A stretch of 41,773 nt of DNA from Sphingobium sp. (GTDB lineage: Bacteria > Pseudomonadota > Alphaproteobacteria > Sphingomonadales > Sphingomonadaceae), in contig JASBTC010000152.1 of NCBI GenBank assembly GCA_030148625.1, positions 1 to 41,773 on the forward strand. The letters run 5' to 3'. The first letter of the stretch is position 1. Each line of letters starts with the position of its first letter. The notes under the pieces were generated by a model. That model was not told where the DNA came from. It saw only the letters and a list, made by a program, of their open reading frames with translations, and ran no database searches. A program made the translations under genes and the position numbers. Positions 31,910 through 40,081 of the stretch are shown here, piece after piece.

Positions 31910-32311
31910 GTGCAGCATCAACATATCCGATCGACCGTGGAGCCGCTCCCCGGCGTAAAGCTCGGCAACCGCGTCAACCCACACATCTACACCTTCGGTG
32001 AGATCTGCCATCAGCTGGGCCTGCTCCGGCGCAGCGCCAACTATCGCACCGAATATATCCGGACGATGATCGAGAAGGTCCGCTTCCCGGCGCCGCTTCC
32101 CCGCTTCACCCAGAAGTCGGGCGACATGCAGACCGGCGCCGACGCCGTTACGCCCAACTCGAACTGGAACCGCCCCGCGGTCGATGCCTGGTTCAACGGC
32201 CTCCTACCCCCCGATGCGCGCGCGGCGATCGCCGGCCTCGATATCGAGGGCCAGACCCTCGACGATCGCGCCGGCAACATCAACGACCTCATTCAGGCGC
32301 GCGGCGCATGA
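31910..32311 (+). CDS. DNA-binding protein, possibly excisionase-like
   Basis: A 133-residue protein, first gene of the right early operon. YTFGEICHQLGLLRRSANYR (about residues 25-44) looks like a winged HTH/MerR-type start. The start is GTG 31910 with GGAGG 7 bp upstream; a longer frame from 31868 would include the promoter. It may be an excisionase or early regulator, but the family is not certain. Confidence 0.65.
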   Translation: MQHQHIRSTVEPLPGVKLGNRVNPHIYTFGEICHQLGLLRRSANYRTEYIRTMIEKVRFPAPLPRFTQKSGDMQTGADAVTPNSNWNRPAVDAWFNGLLPPDARAAIAGLDIEGQTLDDRAGNINDLIQARGA

Positions 32312-32628
32312 GCCGGGCTGTCTCTTTCGACATCGATGCCGCCGACGCGGAGATCGTTGACGATATCGTCGAGCGTTATGCGCAGATGTACCGCAATATC
32401 TTTGAGCGTGATTTGCCCAAGGATGGTCGCCTTCATCTTCGCATGGATTTGGTTGCAACGCACGCGAACGGCAATCCGATGGATTTTGCCAAGCTCAATG
32501 CTGCCGACGATTTTACGTTTGGGCATGATATCCGCGGCATCGATCGGCACATCGACCGGCGTACGGGCAAGCTGCTCCACCATTTCATACCGCGCTGTTC
32601 GAAGCGTGATGCGATGGTGGTCGCATGA
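32308..32628 (+). CDS. DUF6874-like early protein
   Basis: A 106-residue protein with FDIDAADAEIVDDIVERYAQ near the start, MDLVATHANGNPMDFAKL in the middle and FGHDIRGIDRHIDRRTGKL near the end. I associate this order of motifs with the DUF6874 family of phage proteins; function unknown. ATG overlaps the preceding stop by four bases. Confidence 0.75.
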   Translation: MSRAVSFDIDAADAEIVDDIVERYAQMYRNIFERDLPKDGRLHLRMDLVATHANGNPMDFAKLNAADDFTFGHDIRGIDRHIDRRTGKLLHHFIPRCSKRDAMVVA

Positions 32629-32939
32629 GCCAGCTGGGGGGCAATCCCGTCGCCGTTGAGATCGAGGCCGATCGCGTCGAAAGCGATCTGGCCATGCCGA
32701 GCGTCGCCTGTGTCGTCATCGACGGCACCAAATGCTGGGTGCGCGCGGCCGAGAAGATGGGCGTCGCCACGGCCGAGATGGACGGCGTGCCCGTCGTCAC
32801 CGTCGCCTTCGCCCGCCTGTCGATGGGCATCAACGCCGGCCTCTACACCGCGCTGTCGCCCGCCGAGGCGCGCCTGATGGCCGCCTCCCTCAACCGCTCG
32901 GCCGACATCGCCGAGCAACCTGAAGCGGGGAAACGATGA
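32625..32939 (+). CDS. Hypothetical early protein
   Basis: A 104-residue protein, beta-strand-rich then helical (LSPAEARLMAASLNRSADI at about 77-95). Both ends overlap neighbouring genes by four bases (ATGA). No recognised family or motif. Confidence 0.7.
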   Translation: MSQLGGNPVAVEIEADRVESDLAMPSVACVVIDGTKCWVRAAEKMGVATAEMDGVPVVTVAFARLSMGINAGLYTALSPAEARLMAASLNRSADIAEQPEAGKR

Positions 32940-33424
32940 TGGGCGAGCCCTTGCCACGCGCGCAGATCGTCGACAGCGCTGATGCCAACAGCTTCGTCGA
33001 CACCGAACAGCAGTTGCTTACACCCTTCGTGATCGAGATGCCCGAGACCGGCCCGTCCACCGTCTTGCATGGCACCTGGATGCACATTGGCGAGATCGGC
33101 GTGGGCGATAGCGCCCGGCGCATCGCGATCGTGATCGGCACCAAGGCGTGTGGATGCGGCTGCGGCAGCACGGGCCGGGCGATGATGTACACGCCCAGCG
33201 TCGACGGCGTCCGCGAGCTGATCCGCGCGCTTGAGGCCCGCGCCGCCGCGACCGAGGCGCAGGCCGCTGGCGCCGCGGCCGACGCGATCGCCGCCGTGGG
33301 CGGCCGTGTGGCCGCAAAACCGTTCGAGGAACCGACGCGCGCGCCGGCGCCGGCGCCGGCGCCGATCGACACCGCGCGCCCGTCGCTGGTCGACCGCGTC
33401 TGGGCTCGGCTGTTCGGCCGGTGA
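32936..33424 (+). CDS. Hypothetical protein with Cys-Gly cluster and Ala/Pro linker
   Basis: A 162-residue protein. ACGCGCGS near residue 72 is a tight cysteine cluster that could bind metal. Residues 90-145 are Ala-rich and then an Ala-Pro repeat, followed by a short C-terminal helix (LVDRVWARLFGR). The Ala-Pro part is encoded by GCGCCG repeats at about 33341-33364. No function can be named. ATGA overlap on the left and GTGA on the right. Confidence 0.7.
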   Translation: MMGEPLPRAQIVDSADANSFVDTEQQLLTPFVIEMPETGPSTVLHGTWMHIGEIGVGDSARRIAIVIGTKACGCGCGSTGRAMMYTPSVDGVRELIRALEARAAATEAQAAGAAADAIAAVGGRVAAKPFEEPTRAPAPAPAPIDTARPSLVDRVWARLFGR

Positions 33425-33552
33425 GGATCGAGCCCCTCCCGCCCGAACAGGATCCCGAGCGCAACTGGCGGCGCGTCTCCGCCGGCGCCCTGATCCTCTT
33501 CGCGGTGCTGCTCACGCGCATGATCCTGTCGATCAACGGGATTAACCTGTGA
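33421..33552 (+). CDS. Small single-span membrane protein
   Basis: A 43-residue protein starting at GTG 33421, overlapping the previous stop (GTGA). Residues about 19-36 are hydrophobic (VSAGALILFAVLLTRMIL). High third-position GC supports coding. The 118 bp after it holds only a GC-rich hairpin and a weak 36-codon frame, which I do not call. Confidence 0.6.
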   Translation: MRIEPLPPEQDPERNWRRVSAGALILFAVLLTRMILSINGINL

Positions 33553-33670
33553 TGCGTCGATCGGACGCAGATCTGTCTCACTCATTCGGCGCACGGTGCG
33601 CCGGATCGGGCGCGCCGGCGCCGTCTGGGGTCTCTCACCGGCGCGCCCGTCCCTTCCTGTAGGAGCTGAC

Positions 33671-33946
33671 ATGACCGAAACCGCCGCCCAGCAATCCACC
33701 GAAACCGGCAAGGGCAGCATCGCTGCCCAGGAGCTGCGCCTGTTCGTGGAGCGCGTCGAGCGCCTCGAAGAGGAAAAGAAGGGCATCGCCGATGACATCA
33801 GCGAAGTCATGTCGGAGATGAAGGGCCGCGGATACGACACCAAGATCGTCCGCAAGCTCATCGCGATCCGCAAGAAGAAAAAGGGCGAACAGGCCGAGGA
33901 GGACATGGTCCTCGAAACCTACATGGCCGCGCTGGGGATGATCTGA
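33671..33946 (+). CDS. GapR/DUF2312-family DNA-binding protein
   Basis: A 91-residue protein with the DUF2312 pattern: LRLFVERVERLEEEKKGIAD, a following DISEVMSEMKGRGYD, and a basic stretch RKLIAIRKKKK. Alphaproteobacterial GapR binds overtwisted AT-rich DNA ahead of replication forks. A phage copy may aid replication or alter host nucleoid structure. AGGAG precedes ATG 33671. Confidence 0.9.
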   Translation: MTETAAQQSTETGKGSIAAQELRLFVERVERLEEEKKGIADDISEVMSEMKGRGYDTKIVRKLIAIRKKKKGEQAEEDMVLETYMAALGMI

Positions 33947-33947
33947 C

Positions 33948-34244
33948 ATGGCAGATCTAGCCGCCGCCGCGCTCGCCTGGACGCGTACCGCACCCGGCCA
34001 GGAGCTAACCACCCGCCAGATCGCAATGCTCGCTCTGGTCTGCGACGAACCCAATCTCCGCGAGGTCCGGCACCTCGCAGGCGCGCTGCACGTGGCAAAG
34101 CCGGTCATCACCCGCGCGGCCAACACCATGCAGGCGCTCGGCCTGGTCCAACGGGTGAAGCTGCCCGAGGACAAGCGCTGCTGTGCGATAATTCCCACGG
34201 CGGCCGGCACTGCGCTTCGCTGCGAAATGCGAACGCTAGGTTGA
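33948..34244 (+). CDS. MarR-like winged-helix protein
   Basis: A 98-residue protein with the core of a MarR winged helix: LTTRQIAMLALV, a recognition region VRHLAGALHVAKPVITRAAN and a wing LVQRVKLPEDKR. It lacks the outer dimerisation helices of full MarR proteins. It probably regulates phage early genes. It starts 1 bp after the GapR-like stop. Confidence 0.8.
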   Translation: MADLAAAALAWTRTAPGQELTTRQIAMLALVCDEPNLREVRHLAGALHVAKPVITRAANTMQALGLVQRVKLPEDKRCCAIIPTAAGTALRCEMRTLG

Positions 34245-34639
34245 TGCCCGGCAAGCGCATCCTTAGCGACGAACAGCTCGACGAGATGGTTGCGCTCCGC
34301 GAGGCGGGAAAGACCTGCCAGTGGATCGCCAACCATTTCACCCGCGGCGGCACCAGGGTCGGCGCGAGCACGATCGACTGGCATTGCCTGCGGCTCGGCG
34401 TCACCAGCCCGAGGGGGCTGCGTCAGCTCGATCCCGCAAATCGCCGACCGATGCGCCGCGGCGCCCACACCGTCCGGCCGTACACCCCGGAGGAGGATGG
34501 CCTGCTCCTGGCATTCGATCGGCAGGGACTGAGCCGGGCCGAGATGGCCCTCCGTCTTGATCGCAGGGTCAACAGCATTTGCGGGCGGCTTTTCACCCTG
34601 GCGAGGCGGGAAACAGCGATAGAGGATCATCGCGCATGA
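34244..34639 (+). CDS. Two-module HTH/Myb-like DNA-binding protein
   Basis: A 131-residue basic protein. The N-terminal part (LDEMVALREAGKTCQWIANH) resembles a resolvase-type HTH. The second (YTPEEDGLLLAFDRQGLSRA, then LDRRVNSICGRLFTL) is a SANT/Myb-like module. ATG 34244 shares its first base with the preceding stop (TGATG). Confidence 0.75.
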   Translation: MPGKRILSDEQLDEMVALREAGKTCQWIANHFTRGGTRVGASTIDWHCLRLGVTSPRGLRQLDPANRRPMRRGAHTVRPYTPEEDGLLLAFDRQGLSRAEMALRLDRRVNSICGRLFTLARRETAIEDHRA

Positions 34640-35127
34640 AAGCTCTTACAATATGGCAGCCATGGGCGTCGCTGATCATCGCAGGCGCCAAACCCTACGA
34701 ATTCAGAGGCTGGCGCGCGCCGCGGTTCATCATCGGTCAGCGTGTCGTCATCCACGCCGGCAGCCGCCGCATCGTGAAGGCGGAGGTTGACGAGCTGCTG
34801 ATGGCCCTGACCATGCGCGAGCGCTTCCCCATCAGCGCGGCCGAGACATGCCTTTTTCCGGAGAAGGCGATCCACGTCCTGCAACTGGCCCGTGCGCTGG
34901 CGCTGCCCACCGCGGCGGCAATAGGCACCGCGATTATCGGCGAACCGCGCAGCGGCATCGAGATCGCCACCGAATTCGGCGTCCCACGCGCGAACGACAG
35001 CGACCGCGACGAGCAGGCGAATTGGGGATGGCCGATGCTTGAGATTGAGCCTTGGCCCGAACCTATTCCTATGAAGGGCGCGCAAGGCATCTGGAATTGG
35101 CCCGCGCCGGAAAGCGTGCTGCCATGA
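34636..35127 (+). CDS. ASCH-domain protein
   Basis: A 163-residue protein beginning MKALTIWQPWASLIIAGAKP, followed by YEFRGWRAP and a VVIHAGSRR strand. This is the signature of ASCH domains (PUA-like fold), which bind RNA or modified nucleotides. The C-terminal half ends in a GIWNWPAPE segment. ATG overlaps the preceding gene by four bases. The phage role is unknown. Confidence 0.85.
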   Translation: MKALTIWQPWASLIIAGAKPYEFRGWRAPRFIIGQRVVIHAGSRRIVKAEVDELLMALTMRERFPISAAETCLFPEKAIHVLQLARALALPTAAAIGTAIIGEPRSGIEIATEFGVPRANDSDRDEQANWGWPMLEIEPWPEPIPMKGAQGIWNWPAPESVLP

Positions 35128-35501
35128 TGCTCGGCCTGTTCATCTGCGCCGCGGCGATCGCCGTGGACGGCGACACGCTCCGCTGCGCGGATCCGCTCGC
35201 GCCGAGGGGCTATCACCTCGTCCGCCTGGCGGCGATCGACGCGCCCGAGATGCCCGGCCACTGCCGCCGCGGCCGCGACTGCGCGCCGGGCGATCCCTAC
35301 ATCGCCCGCGACGTGCTCACCTATCTGCTGGGCCAGCTCGACGGCAAAACCGTCGAGTGCGAACAGGTAGATGCGGATCCACGCCGCAAGGGCTTTCAGG
35401 ACCCCGATCGCTGGGGGCGCCCCGTCGCGCGCTGCGCCGTCGACGGCCGCGACGTCGCCGGCGAGCTGCTGCGCTTCGGGCTTGTGAGGCCTTGGCCATG
35501 A
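35124..35501 (+). CDS. Staphylococcal-nuclease-like protein
   Basis: A 125-residue protein with AVDGDTLRC (Asp15, Asp17), VRLAAIDAPE (Arg34, Asp39, Glu42) and a later DRWGRPVARC, which matches the SNase fold and most catalytic positions. The first 13 residues are hydrophobic and could be a short export signal or just the first strand. It may degrade DNA or RNA of host or rivals. The start codon overlaps the upstream stop. Confidence 0.85.
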   Translation: MMLGLFICAAAIAVDGDTLRCADPLAPRGYHLVRLAAIDAPEMPGHCRRGRDCAPGDPYIARDVLTYLLGQLDGKTVECEQVDADPRRKGFQDPDRWGRPVARCAVDGRDVAGELLRFGLVRPWP

Positions 35502-35755
35502 TGCTCGTTAGCGTCGTGCTGATTTCAGCGATCGATGGCAGCTCGCAGGAGCTGGCGCGCATGTACATCTCCAACGAGGGGGGCGACGTCAATCTCGGCG
35601 ACTACGGCGTCGAGATCCTGCGCGGCCGATCGACAGAGGCTTTCGCGCGCCGGCAAGTGCTCAAGCGGGGCAAGGTGCTTCGCCATCCCCGGCTCCGCGA
35701 GCATGTGTGGAACCTCGTCGCCAAGGCGCTTTCCGGCCTGGGCTACGGCCAGTGA
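35498..35755 (+). CDS. Hypothetical early protein with ARMYISNEGG motif
   Basis: An 85-residue protein. LARMYISNEGGDVNLGDYGV (about residues 19-38) resembles a segment common in uncharacterised phage proteins. The rest is basic and helical. ATGA overlap on the left, GTGA on the right. Confidence 0.7.
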   Translation: MMLVSVVLISAIDGSSQELARMYISNEGGDVNLGDYGVEILRGRSTEAFARRQVLKRGKVLRHPRLREHVWNLVAKALSGLGYGQ

Positions 35756-36015
35756 CCGTCGCGCGCGCCATCACGCTGGCCAATCGGCTGCTCAAGGAAT
35801 GCCGGGCGCATCTGCGCCGGCAGGGGAACGTCAAAAACATTCAGGCCGATCCGCTTTTCTCGCTGAGCTACGTGATGGCCGAATTCATCGCCGCCTCGTC
35901 GAATACCGAGGGCGATATCGAACAGGCGATCACGATCAACAGTGACATCATCCGCGGCCGCGCCCGCGAGCGCCTGGCCGAGATGATCCCCAACCGCAAG
36001 CGAAGGATGAACTGA
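35752..36015 (+). CDS. Hypothetical helical early protein
   Basis: An 87-residue protein starting at GTG 35752, overlapping the previous stop. It is helical and basic at both ends (ANRLLKECRAHLRRQG; ERLAEMIPNRKRRMN). No family recognised. Its stop overlaps the next ATG (TGATG at 36013-36017). Confidence 0.65.
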   Translation: MTVARAITLANRLLKECRAHLRRQGNVKNIQADPLFSLSYVMAEFIAASSNTEGDIEQAITINSDIIRGRARERLAEMIPNRKRRMN

Positions 36016-36620
36016 TGGAAGCGCCTGATCCCGGCTTCGCTTTCTGGTCCGCCGACAGCATCCACAGCATCGGCCTGGCCGAGTGCGCCGCCGAGCTGCG
36101 CCGCGAAGCCAGCTTGCGCGTCGATCGCTATCCCGCCCTGGTCGCAAGAGGCAGGCTCTCCGAAATGGACGCGCAGGCGGAGATCGCCATCATGGGTGCG
36201 ATGGCGGCCGAGCTGAGCTGGGCGGCGATGGGAAGCCACGGCAATAGCCCGATCAACAGCTATAGCTGGCAGCAGAAAATCCACTGCCTGCGCCGCGAGA
36301 TCAATATCCGCCGCGGCTATTATCCCAAGGCTGTCACCGCGCGCCGTATGACGATCGAAGGCGCCCGGCTGCATCTTTCCGCGATCGAGGCCGCCCATAA
36401 ATGGTACTGGCACGACGGGCTCAACTTCATGGAAGGCCGCCGCGACGGGCCGCTGCCCTATCAGGCCGGCGACTGCGGGTGGAATATCCGCAAGGAATTG
36501 GAGCGCCGCGAGGCTTGGGGCATCGCCCATGGCTATGATCTGAGCGGCCCGGCCTATTGCGCCGGCGTCTATGATGGCGACTGGTCGGCCGTGCCCCGGA
36601 TCGAGGTGCAGGCGGCATGA
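36015..36620 (+). CDS. Hypothetical early protein
   Basis: A 201-residue protein with many Trp and Tyr residues in its C-terminal half (AHKWYWHDGLNFMEG, DCGWNIRKELERREAWG) and a helical N-terminal half. No membrane segment or known motif is present. It overlaps its neighbours by one and four bases. Confidence 0.75.
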   Translation: MEAPDPGFAFWSADSIHSIGLAECAAELRREASLRVDRYPALVARGRLSEMDAQAEIAIMGAMAAELSWAAMGSHGNSPINSYSWQQKIHCLRREINIRRGYYPKAVTARRMTIEGARLHLSAIEAAHKWYWHDGLNFMEGRRDGPLPYQAGDCGWNIRKELERREAWGIAHGYDLSGPAYCAGVYDGDWSAVPRIEVQAA

Positions 36621-36964
36621 GGTTCTGCGCGATCGGGGCCGCGCTCCTCATCGCTTCCGCGCCCGCCCTGGGGGACTCGCGCAGCGCCGAACGCGCGCTG
36701 GATGGCCCGCCGCCGGCGATGGTCAAGATGCCGCCGGCCAAGCTGCCTAGCACAGGCCGCGTCGTGGTGTGGTTCGTTTCCTATCCCGAGATGCTTAAGC
36801 GCTGTGCCTCCGCGCGCGATCCGGATCCGGTCGGCTGCACTCGCTTCGGGGAGATTATCGCCGTGGATCCGCGCTACCCCCGTTTCCGCCTGATCTACGC
36901 GGACTTCTTCACCCACGAGCTGGGCTTTCACGTCAACGGCCACCTCAAACATACGAGGAAATGA
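36617..36964 (+). CDS. Exported protein with degenerate zincin-like motif
   Basis: A 115-residue protein with a typical signal peptide (hydrophobic residues 5-18, cleavage likely after APALG). The C-terminal part has FTHELGFHVNGH (about 98-109). This resembles the metalloprotease motif HExxH but has Phe at the second His position, with His one residue later. It may be inactive, or bind metal differently. ATGA overlaps at both ends. Confidence 0.7.
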   Translation: MRFCAIGAALLIASAPALGDSRSAERALDGPPPAMVKMPPAKLPSTGRVVVWFVSYPEMLKRCASARDPDPVGCTRFGEIIAVDPRYPRFRLIYADFFTHELGFHVNGHLKHTRK

Positions 36965-37209
36965 TGAGCGCGAAGCGCATAGATCTCGACCCACGCATCT
37001 GTGACACCATCCTGCGCCTGATCGAACATCAGGCCCGCGAGCCCTGCCAGATCGTGGTCATCGCGATACCGCAGGATGGCGAGCAGCTCGGCCAGCCCAC
37101 TTTCGTCACAAGCTTTCAGCCGGCCGATATGGAGCAGATCCTGATCCAGATCGGCGAAGCGCTGGCAGTCGCCGGCGATCCGATCGTCAACGGCGGCACC
37201 AAGCAATGA
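36961..37209 (+). CDS. Hypothetical early protein
   Basis: An 82-residue protein with alternating helical and strand-like segments (ICDTILRLIEHQ; CQIVVIAIPQ; MEQILIQIGEALAVAG). No family recognised. The start ATGATG overlaps the preceding stop, and its stop overlaps a 23-codon frame. Confidence 0.65.
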   Translation: MMSAKRIDLDPRICDTILRLIEHQAREPCQIVVIAIPQDGEQLGQPTFVTSFQPADMEQILIQIGEALAVAGDPIVNGGTKQ

Positions 37210-37277
37210 GCGTGATCGAGATTTACATTGGTTCGACGGCAGCCGTCTGCCTGCAACTGAAACACATGAGGCCCTGA
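37206..37277 (+). CDS. Tiny 23-residue protein
   Basis: A 23-codon frame (MSVIEIYIGSTAAVC...) starts with an ATGA overlap at the preceding stop and ends 2 bp before the DHH gene. The position fits the compact operon. Its main role may be translational coupling to the next gene. Coding status is uncertain given the size. Confidence 0.4.
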   Translation: MSVIEIYIGSTAAVCLQLKHMRP

Positions 37278-37279
37278 TC

Positions 37280-38188
37280 ATGAGCTGGAAACCGGATATC
37301 TTCATCTATCACGCGAACTGCGACGATGGCTTCGGCGCCGCTTGGGCTGTTCATCAGCGTTGGGGCGATCAAGTGGAATATGTGCCCGCGCATTATGGCC
37401 AGACGCCGCCCGATGTCGCCGGTAAGAACGTTCTTATCGGTGACTATAGCTACAAGCGCGCCGGCCTCGATCAGCTCGCAAACAGCGCCGCCTCGGTCAT
37501 CATCCTCGATCATCATAAAACAGCCCGCGAGGATCTGGCGCCATTCACCGTTCAAACCTGTGGCAGCGCAGTGTTTTCGTGCGCCGACGTGCCGGGGATG
37601 TTGCGCGACCTAGCCGAGCTCGACCGACCGGCGGTGCTGGCCTACTTCGACATGAATAAGTGCGGCGCACGGTTGGTCTGGGAATTCTGCCATCCCGGCC
37701 GGGCCTTCCCTGAATTGTTGCGGTTCGTCGAGGATCGGGACCTGTGGACGTTCGAACATCCGGCGACCAAAGGGTTCAGCCTATTCCTCCGATCGCATAA
37801 ATATGACTTCACGGTCTGGTCGGGCATCGCAAATGCTCTTGCCAACGATGGAGAGCGCGACACGGTCATGATTCAGGCCGCAGCAGTCGAGGCCTTCTAC
37901 CTAGAGCAGCTGGAACGCATCCTGGAACAGACGCACTTCGAGACCATCGGCGGGCGTTCCGTGCCAGTCGTCAACTGCCCCTATGCTTTCGCTAGTGACG
38001 CCGCGCATCAGCTGCTGCAGCGTCATCCCGACGCCGCCTTTGCTGCGAGCTTCTTCGTTCATGCGGGTGGCAATCGGCACTACAGTTTGCGCAGCGATGA
38101 CGAGCACGCCGACGTCAGTGCTGTCGCGAGCGCTCTTGGAGGCGGCGGCCACCGCAACGCGGCAGGCTTCGAGGCACGCGCCGCATGA
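37280..38188 (+). CDS. DHH-family phosphoesterase
   Basis: A 302-residue protein with the DHH superfamily motifs: HANCDDGFGAAW (His11, Asp15, Asp16), GDYS (Asp55), DHHK (Asp77-His78-His79), and a DHHA1-type GGGGHRNAAGF near the C-terminus. Relatives include NrnA-type oligonucleotidases, cyclic-dinucleotide phosphodiesterases and RecJ. The protein is somewhat less GC-rich than its neighbours. It could recycle short nucleotides or remove nucleotide signals of host defence; the substrate is not shown. Confidence 0.88.
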   Translation: MSWKPDIFIYHANCDDGFGAAWAVHQRWGDQVEYVPAHYGQTPPDVAGKNVLIGDYSYKRAGLDQLANSAASVIILDHHKTAREDLAPFTVQTCGSAVFSCADVPGMLRDLAELDRPAVLAYFDMNKCGARLVWEFCHPGRAFPELLRFVEDRDLWTFEHPATKGFSLFLRSHKYDFTVWSGIANALANDGERDTVMIQAAAVEAFYLEQLERILEQTHFETIGGRSVPVVNCPYAFASDAAHQLLQRHPDAAFAASFFVHAGGNRHYSLRSDDEHADVSAVASALGGGGHRNAAGFEARAA

Positions 38189-38613
38189 CTGCTGGTCCTC
38201 AACGCCCCCGCTTCCTGCTCGCCGCTGGCCGGCGCTTTTGGTTCATGTTCAAATATGACTGGCCAATGGAATACTGGTACGTTTTTACGGATGAGGCGGA
38301 CAGTAAAGGTGAGGAAACCGACCCCCTCAATTGTGTCGACGTGCGAACGTTACCTGCGAAATACATCGACGGGCTCAACTTATCTTGGCTGCCAATCGGC
38401 AAGCGCAAGGGTGGGCGCATTCCAATGCCGACCTGCGGCATGATCGCCAACCAGATGTACGCCCATCAGGTGGCTCTTTCGCGCGCGGTCACCGATGGCT
38501 TCGATTTTGAGGCGCATGCCCAAGCGGAGCAACAGAGGCTCGTCGACGAGGACAGAGCTCGCCTCGCGCGCCTCGCCACTCAACCACCCTACGATGATGA
38601 CGTACCCTTCTAA
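38185..38613 (+). CDS. Hypothetical protein
   Basis: A 142-residue protein with an aromatic-rich middle (FMFKYDWPMEYWYVFTDEAD) and a C-terminal acidic helix. No family recognised. Its base composition is less GC-rich than most of the window, like the DHH gene with which it overlaps by four bases, so the pair may have been acquired together. An internal ATG (38245, MFKYD) is a possible start. Confidence 0.65.
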   Translation: MTAGPQRPRFLLAAGRRFWFMFKYDWPMEYWYVFTDEADSKGEETDPLNCVDVRTLPAKYIDGLNLSWLPIGKRKGGRIPMPTCGMIANQMYAHQVALSRAVTDGFDFEAHAQAEQQRLVDEDRARLARLATQPPYDDDVPF

Positions 38614-38674
38614 CGATTGACACCACCGCCCGGCCAGGCGCAGCCTGCCGGCACCCAACCGAGGACCGCCCACC

Positions 38675-40081
38675 TTGGCCAATATCCGCATCCCCTACCT
38701 GACCATTAAGCCGCTCGCTGGCGGCGGCTATGGCTATTATTGGCAGCCATCCCCGGCGCTCACGCGCGCGAAATGGGAGAAGGTCAATCTCGGCTCCAGC
38801 ATGCGACCCGACGATCCCGACCGGATCGAGGCCGCCCGCGCGCGCAATGCCGAGGTCGACGCCTGGCGCAACGGCGGCGCCAAGCCCCGCGAGGTGAGGA
38901 AATTCGCCCAGCAGCACAGCATGGCCCAGCTGATCGAGGCGTATCGCGAATGGCTGGATCTCCGCGTCGAGCAGTTCCATCTCCCCAAGGCCGCGCGCAA
39001 CCCGACGATCGGCGAGGTCATGTCGCCCAACACGCGCACCGAATATCTCTCGAAGCTCAAGATCATCGAGATCTGGGCGACCGATCCGAAAAAGGCCGGC
39101 GGCGCCGGCAATGTGCTGATCTCGGCGATCAATCCCGATCGCGTCCTCGCTTTCCGCGACGGCCTCATGAAGCCCGTCATCCGCCGCGAAAAGGATGGCA
39201 AGCCGGTCCGGGATCCCGAGACAGGCAAGCCGATCGAGGACGTGCTGTGGAACCGCGCCCATGGCACGCTCAGGATCCTGCGCGCCATGTTCAGCTTTGC
39301 CGAGCGGAAGAAGTTCATCGGCAAGGGCATGAACCCCGCCACCGATTTCGAGCTGTCGCTGCCGCCGGCGCGCAGCCAGGTGTGGGATGTCGACGGCGGC
39401 CAGGCCGAGACGCAGGCCCTCATGGCCGCCGCCACCTTCCTCGGCTTCCCGTCGGTCGCGCTGGCGCATGAGATCGCCGAATGGTCGGCCCAGCGCCGCG
39501 AGGACGTGCTGAAGTTTCGCAAGGTCCAGTGGCGGCCGATCACGCTGAACGATCCCGACCTTGTCGACCGGCTGCGCGGCGACGATCCGGATCTGAAGGG
39601 CTTTTCGCTCACGCAGGGCAAGACCGGCATGCCGCTCAATATCCCGATCGTCGGCGAGCTGCGCCGGCGCATCGACGCGGCGATCGCCGCCGACAATGCC
39701 CGCGCCACCCCGGCGCTGACCGTGCTGGTCAACGAGGCGACCGGCAAGCCCTGGAACAAGTTCACCTTCTCCAAGATCTTCGCCAAGGCGCGCGCGCTCG
39801 CGATCGCGCCCACCGCGGAGGCAATTGCCGCCGGCGTCGTCGCCTGTCCCTCGCTCGCCGGCAAGCAGTTCCGCGATCTCCGCCGCACCCGCGTCGTGCG
39901 CCTGGCCGAACGCGACATCGACGTGATCGGGATCCACACCATCACCGGCCACAGCATCAAGTCGATCGAGAAGATGCTGGAGGACGTCTATCTGCCCCGT
40001 ACGACGCGCCTGGCGTCGATCACGATCCTCAAGGCCCACGGCGACACGCCGCGCGCCTCAAACGAGAAGAAGCGCGCGTGA
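38675..40081 (+). CDS. int: Tyrosine integrase
   Basis: A 468-residue tyrosine recombinase. In the C-terminal catalytic domain I see Arg274/275 (SAQRREDVL), Lys316 (GKTGMPL), Arg403 (FRDLRRTRV), His426 (TGHS) and the nucleophile Tyr439 (VYLPRT). The usual first His of HxxR is Arg (QFRDLRR), a variant common in phage integrases. The N-terminal 100 residues would bind arm sites. The start is TTG 38675 after AGGA. The gene lies 1.4 kb from the right att site. Confidence 0.93.
   Translation: MANIRIPYLTIKPLAGGGYGYYWQPSPALTRAKWEKVNLGSSMRPDDPDRIEAARARNAEVDAWRNGGAKPREVRKFAQQHSMAQLIEAYREWLDLRVEQFHLPKAARNPTIGEVMSPNTRTEYLSKLKIIEIWATDPKKAGGAGNVLISAINPDRVLAFRDGLMKPVIRREKDGKPVRDPETGKPIEDVLWNRAHGTLRILRAMFSFAERKKFIGKGMNPATDFELSLPPARSQVWDVDGGQAETQALMAAATFLGFPSVALAHEIAEWSAQRREDVLKFRKVQWRPITLNDPDLVDRLRGDDPDLKGFSLTQGKTGMPLNIPIVGELRRRIDAAIAADNARATPALTVLVNEATGKPWNKFTFSKIFAKARALAIAPTAEAIAAGVVACPSLAGKQFRDLRRTRVVRLAERDIDVIGIHTITGHSIKSIEKMLEDVYLPRTTRLASITILKAHGDTPRASNEKKRA

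Noticed and set aside
33552..33662. Possible 36-codon plus-strand gene before the GapR-like gene
   Set aside because: It has a TGATG overlap but low third-position GC, and its residues resemble no known protein. Not supported enough.
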